Assembly (NCBI GenBank): GCA_016716185.1
Contig: JADJWV010000002.1
Span: 1,960,501 to 2,024,500, forward strand
DNA length: 64,000 nucleotides
Direction of reading: 5' to 3'
From: Saprospiraceae bacterium
GTDB lineage: Bacteria; Bacteroidota; Bacteroidia; Chitinophagales; Saprospiraceae
Below the pieces are notes generated by a model. That model was not told the origin of the DNA and ran no database searches. It saw only the letters and a program-made list of their open reading frames with translations. The translations under genes and the position numbers were made by a program. Below, piece after piece: positions 46,501-55,217 of the stretch (the stretch's first letter is position 1; every line of letters begins with the position of its first letter).

Positions 46501-47978
46501 ATTCCTGCCGTCGTTGCATCGATTGCAGATGGCGGGGTATTTGGGTCTGCTCCTCTTTTCACCTGTACCTGCCATGTAACTGCAGAACATTCTGAAATTA
46601 CTGTTGGAATTCCAAGAATTACTTCTCCTTCGCAGGTATTTGGTAACGTTGAGATGGTATCATTAAGTCCGCAAGTCAGAATGGGTCCGCGTTCATCTAC
46701 TACCTTGATAACTTGTATACAACTCGTCTGACTTCCTGTGCACCAGTCTGCGACAATCCATTCTCTCAATATCTTATAGGTTCCAGGACATACATTTAAT
46801 CGTATATCTGAATAAGTAAAATCGAGATTTCTGCAGGTTGCAAATGAAGGCAAACCAGTACCCGGCCATTTTACTGTTCCATTCGGATTAAGTTCATCAT
46901 AAGGCGATGGATGACCGTTGTCCAGTGCATTCCATCCGCTTGGAAAGGGTCCAAACCTCGGTTCTTTTTCATCGCATTGGAGATAAGGATTCGCAAAACC
47001 ATCGTAATTCGGCGGACAAACAATAGCGGAAATATCTCCTACCCGGATCAATACAGTATCAGTACAAGTATAGACATTGCCATAAGAATCCGTAGCCGTC
47101 CAATCTCTATAAACGGTATCTATATAAGTTACGGGTGGTGGACAATCTGCATGGGCTATACGATCTATATATGTAATAATAGTAGGACCACAATTATCGA
47201 CCAGCGAATTTGTAGATCTATAACGTCTTTCTCCTATACGGGTTGGATTGGGCGCGCCGGCTGGCATTGGGAATCCGACATCTTCGGGCTCGTAATCTTT
47301 GTCACAGTCGACAATATAAGTTCCACATTCCAGCCTTGGAGGCAATTTGTCCTCTACCAGCATATAACCCCAGCAACTGTTTCCAGAACACACATGTATC
47401 ACTTCAACGATAAATTCTTTACCGATATGAGTTGCGTTTAAGTAAGGGCTGCCCTGAATAGGTAAGTTTGTGATTTTATCTTTGATCACGACGATATAAT
47501 CCAGACTGTCGTATATCCCTTCGAGAATAAGACTGGGATAAACAAACCCAACACAATTTTCATCCAGTGATAAATGAACTTTATCATTACAATCCACTTG
47601 TGGAGCAATCCTGCTTGAAACATGCACATCGAAAACGTCTTCACAAGAAGGGGCATTGACGCTAAAGAAAAACTGGTAATTTCCGGGAGTATTGTAAAAT
47701 ACTTCAAAACCAGGATAACCAGGAGTCAAATTATTGACTGTAACTCCAATACCCGGACTCACTAACAATTGATATGCGTTTGCGCCCAAATAAGGATTAA
47801 TTAAAAATGTATCCCGATCTCCTGCACAAGCTAAACCAGGAACTCCTCTTAATGGAGAAGGATTGCCGCAAGGCTGAGCGAAAACATCACTCCAGAAGGG
47901 TAGGCATAACAGGAAGGCTAACATCCTTAAGTTTAGGTAGTTTCGCCTGAACACTGTTGTAAGTAATGGTTTGTTCAT
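43599..47978 (-). CDS. Giant Cys-rich surface protein C: HYR/Ig-like modules, dockerin-like, cohesin-like, T9SS domain
   Basis: 1459 residues. Signal peptide with core LRMLAFLLCLPFWSDVFAQ. The N-terminal domain (GLACAGDRDTFLINPYLG...FEVFYNTPGNYQFFFSV) resembles the Ig/PKD-like opening of protein A. Cys-rich modules repeat the family pattern (HLSLDENC, CSGNSCWGYM, VADWCTGSQ, GTDGCGNSDTC, PPVVTCLPNITISC, VTDQCGNSSTC). Dockerin-like loops lie at about 1116-1170 (LNGVTTQDIVFIQRHILG, DINNSASITAKDVSDLRKL); cohesin-like about 1243-1363; T9SS domain about 1378-1459 (NQPNPFTAE...RKMLLIE). A potential DxDxG sugar/ion site is not recognisable. The 146-bp spacer to B has only a weak hairpin, so B may be read from the same transcript. 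Confidence 0.9.
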   Translation of the reverse strand: MNKPLLTTVFRRNYLNLRMLAFLLCLPFWSDVFAQPCGNPSPLRGVPGLACAGDRDTFLINPYLGANAYQLLVSPGIGVTVNNLTPGYPGFEVFYNTPGNYQFFFSVNAPSCEDVFDVHVSSRIAPQVDCNDKVHLSLDENCVGFVYPSLILEGIYDSLDYIVVIKDKITNLPIQGSPYLNATHIGKEFIVEVIHVCSGNSCWGYMLVEDKLPPRLECGTYIVDCDKDYEPEDVGFPMPAGAPNPTRIGERRYRSTNSLVDNCGPTIITYIDRIAHADCPPPVTYIDTVYRDWTATDSYGNVYTCTDTVLIRVGDISAIVCPPNYDGFANPYLQCDEKEPRFGPFPSGWNALDNGHPSPYDELNPNGTVKWPGTGLPSFATCRNLDFTYSDIRLNVCPGTYKILREWIVADWCTGSQTSCIQVIKVVDERGPILTCGLNDTISTLPNTCEGEVILGIPTVISECSAVTWQVQVKRGADPNTPPSAIDATTAGILKLTDSLYKIHNLPVGLSWVLFIGTDGCGNSDTCATEVFVEEKTRPIAVCDLETVVTLTDEGSAKVYAITFDDGSHDNCEMGYFQVRRMNPGNCPDPIKDDSLYGDFVEFCCSDIPNNPITVVLLVVDKAGNTNECMVRVTVQDKKPPVVTCLPNITISCEYDRSNLSVFGTYRTNEFDRKPIVLYDPTNNQTAQPKHWGYDGLVIEDCNLHIDSSVEYKLNSCGLGTIERKYDFYDDFSKNNKERCTQVITVRDFTKFDGSISIIWPSHKEIDACHPNISPDITGRPEWPSNLTCSNVIATYDDQVFNVVENVCFKVLRTWTVVDWCIYNSNTGAGRWTYTQVIKIKNSISPTFTTPCSDLIFEGISNDCNGFATLFAEATDDCLPAQLIYSYEIDLNIDGSIDAASIGSNASGTYPVGTHRIKWTVTDQCGNSSTCLRRFTILDRKKPTPVCETGIITVIMPSNGQVTIWASDLDHGSRDNCTPSNRLRFAFSSNPSNASRTYTCAQIPNGVSMTFDVSIYVFDEAGNFDFCDTKVTIQDGLGNACPDNLGGGGTTGNLAGAIFNEANSKLENAMVTLNSNMPSMPKYEMTRLDGEYAFIGLPLNENYTITAEKDDDPLNGVTTQDIVFIQRHILGLQNLNSPYKVIAADINNSASITAKDVSDLRKLILGITNQFPDNKSWKFISAAQKFNDFNHPWPFNEQSEVQNLSKDIMDNNFIAVKMGDVTGNARTSNVQNSTQRSSKVFALNVENLEMDARQIVRIPVLAGHAGRLTGMQMAFNYESSVLQFSGLESGVLKIDDANYMHEPSKERIKISVDQMTTVHEEQVLFYLVFNVQKRSKLNGNLVLASDFLAEAYNDDLELINIDFRIKDEHGFSKGFYLYQNQPNPFTAETRIKFNLPVDGEVNLTIMDVNGKLIKKISGIYKEGLNVVDIRREDLSQSGLMYYRIEMGDYKSVRKMLLIE

Positions 47979-48423
47979 AATCTTTATGTTTATAAAATTC
48001 GTTTTTGCTCATAGTTATCCACCCCCTGCCCAAATAGCATCAGGTGTATCACTATCGTGAAATATTCAGTGGGAGGTATTATGAAAGGATTCAGGCGTTT
48101 AAAGCCCAAATATTCCATGAGAGCTTAAGTGCAAGGAACATTCCAAAAAAGAGCCCGGAAAACTTAGAATTTAGAAGAGAAATTAATGTGAAAACATTAA
48201 AAAAAAATATCAGATGTTATGTTATTGAAATGCAACGAAATATACTTTCTAAAAACTATTTATGGGTAAAAATAATTTATGTAAGAAATTTTTCACCCCT
48301 GATTTCAAAGTGTTCAAAAAAACAAAAGGCAAGGATCACATGACCCTTGCCTTTATTTATTAGGTTAATTATCAGCTATTTATCTCCAAAATTCACTAAA
48401 GAGACAAAAGCCAGTCTTAAACT
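47979..48423. other. Spacer between surface-protein genes D and C
   Basis: 445 bp, A+T-rich. The left part must hold the promoter for C, but no exact TAnnTTTG match is visible on the minus strand. The right part holds the terminator of D (entry at 48325-48354). A 99-codon plus-strand frame at 48044-48343 is Lys/Ile-rich, matches nothing and is not treated as a gene. Confidence 0.6.
48316..48354 (-). terminator. Rho-independent terminator after surface protein D
   Basis: Minus-strand stem 48345-48354 with 48325-48334 (AAAGGCAAGG pairing with CCTTGCCTTT, 10 perfect bp, 10-nt loop) followed by UUGUUUUUUUG. It begins 70 bp after the stop at 48424, so D is probably a separate transcription unit from C. 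Confidence 0.82.
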
Positions 48424-51400
48424 TTACTCCAATATGACCATTCTTTTGGTTGCTGTGTGGCTATCAGCATCCAATTGATAATACAAGACTCCGCTGGCAT
48501 TGATATCGTTCCTATCAATGTTTATTGAATTCAAACCTTTCACACCTTTAATTTCGTACACCCTCAATACTTTACCAGCAACATCATAGATGCTTAAAGT
48601 AGCCAATCCATCCTGAGGTAAAGTAAACTTGATCACAGTCTCCTTGGTAAAAGGATTGGGAGAATTCTGATTCAATTCAAATACAGCGGTCTCTTCAATA
48701 CCCCTCTCAGTTCTGACTCCGAGCTGAACATCTTTGATATTCAGGGAGGCATCATAAGCTTCAGCATGGGTTATTGCGGAATTAATGGCTACCAGTCCTG
48801 AAATTTTTGCTTCAGTTGCTGCCCTGAATACAACAGTAAACAAGATGTCATCGCTGTCAGCTGAATACGACGTTTTATGATTCCAGCTGGTAGTTAGTAA
48901 TCCTTCATTTGTCCTGTTGCTTCCAAAATGGCTTGCATCAACGGCAAGAACTCCAGCTTCAACACCTTCAAATACAAGGGCTTTCTGATCGTATTTGAGA
49001 GTAAACTGATATCCACTGATGTTTTGGAAATTTGATGATCTGAATTCCAATCTGTACAATTCTCCTGGTACAGTCTGATGATCTTCTATCACCAAATTCA
49101 ATACACCATTCGAACGCGTACTGCTTCCGGCTAAATTCTTACCCCTGGCGCTGTTGTTTACATCTCCCATCTTAACCGCAAGGAAATTTTCAATAAACTC
49201 CGTTGCAGTAGGCAAAGGCACTACAGCCTGTCTAGGTGCATCCCAGGGCGCAATTGGATTCGGAAATACATAGGTGGTCGGAACAAATGTCCAGCTTTCG
49301 CATTTTGTAAACGCATTGGTCACACCAAGAATCAATTTCCGTATATCGGAAATATCTGAGGCGGTTACAGATTTGCTGAGGTTTACATCAGCGGCAATAA
49401 GCTTATAGGGACTATTCAAATCTTCTATTCCCAGGATATGGCGCTGTATTTTAACAATATCTGCTGTGGTGACTCCATTGGCATGATCGTCATTGCGGCT
49501 TGGCTTCACAACATACTCTTTTGAAAATCCGTAATCCAGATCGCCAAACAAATAACGCCCGTTTGTCGAAGTCGTCATTTGTTTTTTCATGATCGTAGAT
49601 TCAAATAACTGGACCTCGGCATCCTGCGTTTCTTCAGAATTTAATGTTCTGATTTCACCACTGATTTTTCCAAATGAACCAACATCAGGACAAACGTTGT
49701 GAGGATCCTGGATCACAACGGTGGTTTTGCAACAATCCTTATTGCCTTCTTCGTCTTCAACACATATAGTAACGGGTATGATCAATTCATCGTTAATCCT
49801 GTTTGCAACAAAATCATCGCAGCATATGGTAAGACTGTCGCTATCAAAATCATCGAAATAAATTTTCAAATCCTCTGCATTGGTGCAATTATCAAAGCTT
49901 CCAGCGTCCAGATCTTTTGCCCAGATGGTAATACAGCCATTTACTGGCATTACGGTAGTAATCACACCAACATGGCAATATGGAGTGGGTGCTTTGCAGT
50001 CTTTCACTTCAAACAACTGACAAGATATACCCACGTTTCCACAACCATCTTCTACATGCCAGCAGATGTTGTGGATACCTATTGGATAAGTACCACTTGC
50101 ACTAAATGGATCATTTTCATTATCTGCATACGGGTTATCGTGGAATAATGGCGTACGACCGGCCGCGAATTCTTTACGAGTCAGCGGACCAACTACGGCA
50201 TCTTTTCCAGAGTAGGCTCCTTTCCCATCGTTAAAGAAATCAATTTTGTACTCATAGAATAACCAGTCCAGTGGGCTACAGTTGTCAGTTGCATCCACAC
50301 TGATATCGATATGTCCGTAACAAACTCCATTCGTTTTTACTGCAGGTTCGCAATCGCCAATCGTAATATTCACAGTTGGCTTATCAGTGTCTGATATTTT
50401 AATAATCTGTAAATATTCCCATCTTCCATTAACCGGATCCAGACTTGGATCGTACTGACACCAATCAATCACCACCCATTTTCTGAGAACTTTAAAACAT
50501 GCCTGTGGTTCAATGGTAAATACTTCGTCATAGTATTCAATACTGATCAGTGCACAAAGATCATCTGAATTATTCTCAATACTTGGCCTTCCTAACAACG
50601 GATTGTCCGGACTGATATCTGCTCCACAACCAGCTATAGTTGTCGCTTGTCCTGTACAATTTCCTGGCCAGGTAATGTCATCATCCGAATCGCAATTGTC
50701 TTCCCGGTTGATGTAGAAAGGATCGCAATCAACCACCCAAATAGTTTGGGTAGCGGTTACGCTGATTCCATTAGGACCCCTCGCTACCACAGTTCTGGTT
50801 AACTGTCCTTGTCCGCATTCGCGGTTATCATTAACAGAAATACTGTAGTTGGTTCCGCAACCACCTAAAACGGTTCCGTCGAATCCCCAGGTAAGTTCAT
50901 ATTTGCGATCAGCATGAGCGGTATCAAATAACACCCTGTAATAATCGCACGCTCTGTTCCAGGCTGGTGGGTTCGAAGGTGGTGCTCCGGGTACAAAACC
51001 GGGATATCCGGTAATGTCGTTGCGAACACAATAATTATAGCAAACCAAATCTTTTGTTACTACTTTTTTACGGGCACTCAGATCGTTGACCACCCTTCCA
51101 AAAGTTGCATCATTGGGGTCATCGAGATTCTCTACGTCAAACCAGAACCAACAGCTCACCACAATATTCGGTGGCGCTACAACGGTCGGAACCGTTTTAT
51201 CCTGAACTTCAATTTCAATCATGCAATCGCTGAAACGATTGAACAGATTACCACCTGGATTCATTCTGTTAGGAGCAATAGGGCCTGCACCGGGTTCGCG
51301 ATCAAACACGCGTAATACAACCATTATGCTATTGCCAACATCCGTACAACAGAATTTTACATGATCGTCGAAGTAAATCTGATTTCCATCGAGAATCGCA

Positions 51401-54400
51401 TTGTCATCGCCATTCACTCCTGCACAGTTGGTTCCATTATCTGCCTGATTTGCATTGCTTCCATTATTGGTACTGCGAAGATGCTCCATCCGGATGACCT
51501 TAAAGAAGACATGTGGAGAACAGTTATCGAAACTTCCCTGATCCAAATCTTCAGCAAAAACTTTGGCAAAATTTTCTCCTGGACTTTGGTTGCCTGCGAT
51601 ACTAACAACTGTTCGTTGATCACAAACTGCAACAGGCGGAACGTTATCGACAACGTTGACTGCAATGCGTTTTTTCGTAATATTTCCACAACAATCTTCA
51701 GCAACAATATAGGCATTCCAAACACCTACTTCCATATCCAGGACAATATAACCGGCCACGTCATTACCCAATACTACTCCAGTCTCTGTTTCAACACTAT
51801 AATGAAGTTCATTGCTGCAATTATCCAATAACCAGGGTGCAGGAACTTCCCAGCGGCCTGTACAAGTCCACACATCCATATTGACTATAACTGTGTCGGG
51901 ATATAAAACATCGGGACCTTCTTTGTCGGCAACTTTAATAATCTGGTTCACACCACCTACTTCACTGGTACACCAATCCAAAACCGTCCACTGGCGTATA
52001 ATTTTGAAACAGCCGATTGGCCCCGCATCACATCCGGGCGTAGCCAGATCTATCCTGATATCCTGGAAGGTAATGCCCATATTGGAACACTCACCGCCGG
52101 AAGGATATCCTGTGCCAGCCCATTGGATGACTTCATCCGGGCCCCAGCAAAGTGGATTGTTAGGTCTCCAGCTTGGGTGTGCGGGCCAGTAAACCGGGAA
52201 TGGACTTGGATGCCCGATATAAAGACCGGTATCAATACAATTCCACCCCAAAGTTCTTGGTAACCGTTCACCCGCCAGGTCGCCATTTGGACTTGGCAGG
52301 AATCCGCCTGTAGCAAACCAATATGCAGAATCCAACAAATAACCATCGACGCAATAAGGGGATGAAAGATAATGTGCAGTATAATCTTTAGTCGTATTGA
52401 TTTTGCCATCGCAGCTCAATACCGGTTCTTCGAGATCATCAAAGTTTAAAGGAACATCTAAAGAACCTAAGGTAGCCAATGCAACTGTAATGGTTTGTAC
52501 ACATGTGCTCTTGTTACCATAAGCATCTTCAGCAGTCCATGTCCGGGATATCACTTCCTCATTTCCTGAAGCGCAACTACCCTGAGTGACATTGTCTTTG
52601 TACGACAATGCAAACCCACCGCAATTTTCATCGACGATAGGCGTACCCATATATGCGGGTGAAGTCAAAGAAGTTCCGCACACAATACAGGTATCCCTGG
52701 CACACATCAAGCGAGGTGCAATTTTATCTTCAACGGTTGCGTGACCCCAACATGAATTTCCAGTAACCGGATCTCTTACGGTGATTTTTAATTCGCGGCC
52801 AATGTCCTGGATTCCAACCTGAATTCCAGGATTTGGACTCCGATCGATGATCAGATTAGTAATCCAATCTCTTACTTCTATTTCAAAGTCGTCAAAGCAC
52901 TTATATGGACCGCCTGCTAGAACTTCATCAGCAGAAATCGTTGCGAGACAATTCTCATCAAGACTAATTTGAATTTCATCATGACAAGCAAGTTGTGTAA
53001 CCGGGTTTGCAAACGCATTTACACACACATCAAACTGACAGGTTGCAACATTACCTGCAGCATCTGTAGCTTCATAACACAATGTTGTACATCCGATCGG
53101 GAAGTAACAACCCGGGCCATAAGGAATTCCGCAAGTTTGGCGAACGCGGATCATATTGTCTGCAGTTGCATAAATTACATTTCCTGTATAACCGATAGGA
53201 CGGCATATCCCCAAGGTTCCAAATCCGGCAGCCATATTATCAATAGCTCCTCCGGTAATTAAACCTGTGCTAAGCTGAAGTTTACCATCTCCAAATGGTC
53301 TTCCAGCATTGCAACCTCCAAAAGTTGAAAGTTTTACATCGTAAAGCGTACCTATCCCTCCTACAAGGGTAATACCTCTGGTTTCTCCCGGGTCGAGAAT
53401 TAAAGAAGATGTTCTGCTCGATCCTGTATTGATCACAAAAGTACCATCGCAGTTATATACTGTATCTGTCTGTGGTGTGGTTGATCCCCCTAAATACATG
53501 GTATCCAAAGAAGGAGCATTTTGTGGTGTTGTGCGAATTCCATCAGCAGCAACTGATCTTCTTACTAAAGTCCAAAGGCTTTTAGGCGATACACCGTTGC
53601 ATCCCTGGAAATTAGGATTATTGTTATAACCCGTTAAACCAGTTGTCCAAGCGTCATTGGCAGCTGTTTTTGCATAACACTCAAAAATACCGTTTGGAGT
53701 GGGTGCACCAGAACAACCGGCGATAAAGTTTGCTACCATTCCAATAATGGCCACTTTTTGTGCTGTATTGTTGGTAACGTTAAATATTAAACCACCAGGT
53801 CTTCCGAAGGCATAACCACAGAAACCACCCGTTGCCTGACATCCTATAGAGTTAGCTTCATTTACAAAATTACTGCTTGGACAATCGTCCATGGCCATAA
53901 ATGGAGGCGCATCCCATGAAGCCTCGCATTCGCCGGGACCTAAGTTGATCACCACCCCTTTAGTAGGACAGCCGATAATAACAGGAGGTATATTGTCGCC
54001 AACAGTCAATTCCTGCTTGGCTTCAATTTCTTCACATGTATATTTATTGATACTCTTCCAATTAATGGTGTGCGTACCATATGTATTGAAATTCACCATA
54101 CCACCGCATTCACCGGTAATATCATTAATAGCGCGAATATTAGACTGGGGTATTGTCAATTCCACATTCACCCAGTTTTCACCGCAAAACGGATGTTGAA
54201 AACGATTTGTAACTAAGGAATTCGGCAAAGTCTTCCATCTCAGACCTCCTTGAACCTGAGTATTGAAATCACAAAAAGACATGGTACACTGGGCCACAAC
54301 AGTTTCACAGTCTGCCCCTCCAGCCCTGCAAATAATATTACCGTATTCATCAACAAGAACGATGTCCTCAAAAGGCCTTGAACTGAGGTCTCCAACAGCG

Positions 54401-54735
54401 GTCAACTTGATAATGACATCAGCACATCCAGCCTCCGGGGCATCATTAAAAAGCACAGGCATAGAATCCAAATGCCATTCGCCCGATCCGGGAGGAAACT
54501 CGACAAATTTGAAATCAAACCGTTGGCTAATGACTACAGGTGCAGCTTTGGGATCCGGCCAGCAACCACAATCAGGCGCTATTAATTCAGGGCAATCTAG
54601 GTTAATAGCTGCCAGACAAGCTCCAACTCCTGCCCCCTGAGGAGGAAAAGGTGCAAAAGAACAAGAAGTTCCTTGAGAAAATGCCAGATTCAAATGAACA
54701 AGGCAACCTAAGAATAAAACTAGTGTACGTTTCAT
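48424..54735 (-). CDS. Giant Cys-rich surface protein D (2103 aa): split HYR domain, Ig-like modules, dockerin-like, cohesin-like, T9SS domain
   Basis: The largest paralogue. Signal peptide MKRTLVLFLGCLVHLNLAFSQ. After an N-terminal Cys-rich domain (about 25-220) comes a HYR domain whose first half (IGCPTKGVVINLGPGECEA, about 258-290) and last half (CYEATDAAGNVATCQFDVCV, about 545-570) are separated by about 245 residues forming an extra Gly/Thr-rich beta domain. The family modules follow (QISLDENC, VLDWCTSEV, VAEDCCGNITKK, WPGNCTGQ, VEDGCGNVGISC, APTPYCHVGVITTVMP). Dockerin-like loops are at about 1755-1805 (ANGVTTADIVKIQRHILG, DVNLSKSVTASDISDIRKL), cohesin-like about 1878-2018, T9SS domain about 2020-2103 (NSPNPFTKE...KRMVILE). 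Probably secreted and surface-anchored. It has its own terminator and a long divergent upstream region. Confidence 0.9.
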   Translation of the reverse strand: MKRTLVLFLGCLVHLNLAFSQGTSCSFAPFPPQGAGVGACLAAINLDCPELIAPDCGCWPDPKAAPVVISQRFDFKFVEFPPGSGEWHLDSMPVLFNDAPEAGCADVIIKLTAVGDLSSRPFEDIVLVDEYGNIICRAGGADCETVVAQCTMSFCDFNTQVQGGLRWKTLPNSLVTNRFQHPFCGENWVNVELTIPQSNIRAINDITGECGGMVNFNTYGTHTINWKSINKYTCEEIEAKQELTVGDNIPPVIIGCPTKGVVINLGPGECEASWDAPPFMAMDDCPSSNFVNEANSIGCQATGGFCGYAFGRPGGLIFNVTNNTAQKVAIIGMVANFIAGCSGAPTPNGIFECYAKTAANDAWTTGLTGYNNNPNFQGCNGVSPKSLWTLVRRSVAADGIRTTPQNAPSLDTMYLGGSTTPQTDTVYNCDGTFVINTGSSRTSSLILDPGETRGITLVGGIGTLYDVKLSTFGGCNAGRPFGDGKLQLSTGLITGGAIDNMAAGFGTLGICRPIGYTGNVIYATADNMIRVRQTCGIPYGPGCYFPIGCTTLCYEATDAAGNVATCQFDVCVNAFANPVTQLACHDEIQISLDENCLATISADEVLAGGPYKCFDDFEIEVRDWITNLIIDRSPNPGIQVGIQDIGRELKITVRDPVTGNSCWGHATVEDKIAPRLMCARDTCIVCGTSLTSPAYMGTPIVDENCGGFALSYKDNVTQGSCASGNEEVISRTWTAEDAYGNKSTCVQTITVALATLGSLDVPLNFDDLEEPVLSCDGKINTTKDYTAHYLSSPYCVDGYLLDSAYWFATGGFLPSPNGDLAGERLPRTLGWNCIDTGLYIGHPSPFPVYWPAHPSWRPNNPLCWGPDEVIQWAGTGYPSGGECSNMGITFQDIRIDLATPGCDAGPIGCFKIIRQWTVLDWCTSEVGGVNQIIKVADKEGPDVLYPDTVIVNMDVWTCTGRWEVPAPWLLDNCSNELHYSVETETGVVLGNDVAGYIVLDMEVGVWNAYIVAEDCCGNITKKRIAVNVVDNVPPVAVCDQRTVVSIAGNQSPGENFAKVFAEDLDQGSFDNCSPHVFFKVIRMEHLRSTNNGSNANQADNGTNCAGVNGDDNAILDGNQIYFDDHVKFCCTDVGNSIMVVLRVFDREPGAGPIAPNRMNPGGNLFNRFSDCMIEIEVQDKTVPTVVAPPNIVVSCWFWFDVENLDDPNDATFGRVVNDLSARKKVVTKDLVCYNYCVRNDITGYPGFVPGAPPSNPPAWNRACDYYRVLFDTAHADRKYELTWGFDGTVLGGCGTNYSISVNDNRECGQGQLTRTVVARGPNGISVTATQTIWVVDCDPFYINREDNCDSDDDITWPGNCTGQATTIAGCGADISPDNPLLGRPSIENNSDDLCALISIEYYDEVFTIEPQACFKVLRKWVVIDWCQYDPSLDPVNGRWEYLQIIKISDTDKPTVNITIGDCEPAVKTNGVCYGHIDISVDATDNCSPLDWLFYEYKIDFFNDGKGAYSGKDAVVGPLTRKEFAAGRTPLFHDNPYADNENDPFSASGTYPIGIHNICWHVEDGCGNVGISCQLFEVKDCKAPTPYCHVGVITTVMPVNGCITIWAKDLDAGSFDNCTNAEDLKIYFDDFDSDSLTICCDDFVANRINDELIIPVTICVEDEEGNKDCCKTTVVIQDPHNVCPDVGSFGKISGEIRTLNSEETQDAEVQLFESTIMKKQMTTSTNGRYLFGDLDYGFSKEYVVKPSRNDDHANGVTTADIVKIQRHILGIEDLNSPYKLIAADVNLSKSVTASDISDIRKLILGVTNAFTKCESWTFVPTTYVFPNPIAPWDAPRQAVVPLPTATEFIENFLAVKMGDVNNSARGKNLAGSSTRSNGVLNLVIEDHQTVPGELYRLEFRSSNFQNISGYQFTLKYDQKALVFEGVEAGVLAVDASHFGSNRTNEGLLTTSWNHKTSYSADSDDILFTVVFRAATEAKISGLVAINSAITHAEAYDASLNIKDVQLGVRTERGIEETAVFELNQNSPNPFTKETVIKFTLPQDGLATLSIYDVAGKVLRVYEIKGVKGLNSINIDRNDINASGVLYYQLDADSHTATKRMVILE

Positions 54736-55217
54736 GAAATGGGTTATTCGGTCTTAAAAATTCGTCTTTTTGAATTTTCGTGCAGTTACAAAAACCCGAA
54801 TTTCCAAAACATTTTGGGCAGACTCAGAAAAGTCACTTGTACCGACAGTCAGACATTTTAGTGCAAGTCAAATAAGATATACTCAATACAATATACTGTA
54901 TATCAATCTATTGCACTCAAATCAGATCTAAACTTCCGGAGGTTTGCTTCGTCCACCTTTAGGTTAAGAATCTTGAGTTCGTGTTATTACACGTCTATTC
55001 AATGAGCAAAAATACTCTTAATGTTCTAATTTCCAAACTTTAAAGCAAAAATTAATCGTTGGTTCATAATTATTTTATATATATGAATCTTAACTCATTT
55101 GATAAATGAGGGGGAGTCAAGATTTATGGCAGGATCAGGCAACTCATTAGCCTCAAATGTCGTACTTTTATTAAATCGTTCAAATTTTCTCTGATGACAT
55201 CACAATACATTCCCGGT
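54736..55217. other. Divergent A+T-rich regulatory spacer between surface protein D and the nine-repeat protein
   Basis: 482 bp without a credible gene. It holds a strong minus-strand promoter match (55007-55037) and a small perfect hairpin CTCATTT-GAT-AAATGAG (55094-55110) upstream of the plus-strand gene. The spacer is unusually long for this compact chromosome, suggesting regulated expression of one or both genes. No plus-strand TAnnTTTG was found. Confidence 0.6.
55007..55037 (-). promoter_or_regulatory. Promoter match TTTG-N19-TATTTTTG upstream of surface protein D
   Basis: On the minus strand TTTG (55034-55037) is followed after exactly 19 bp by TATTTTTG (55007-55014), the full Bacteroidota consensus with ideal spacing. 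Start of transcription would fall near 55000, leaving a leader of about 265 nt before the ATG at 54735, long enough for post-transcriptional control. Confidence 0.55.

Noticed and set aside
48044..48343. 99-codon plus-strand frame between surface-protein genes
   Set aside because: Lys/Ile-rich composition typical of A+T-rich spacer, spans the terminator of gene D, and matches no family.
51361..51831. 156-codon plus-strand frame inside surface protein D
   Set aside because: Antisense shadow of a long gene with strong Cys/Gly pattern; no independent motif.
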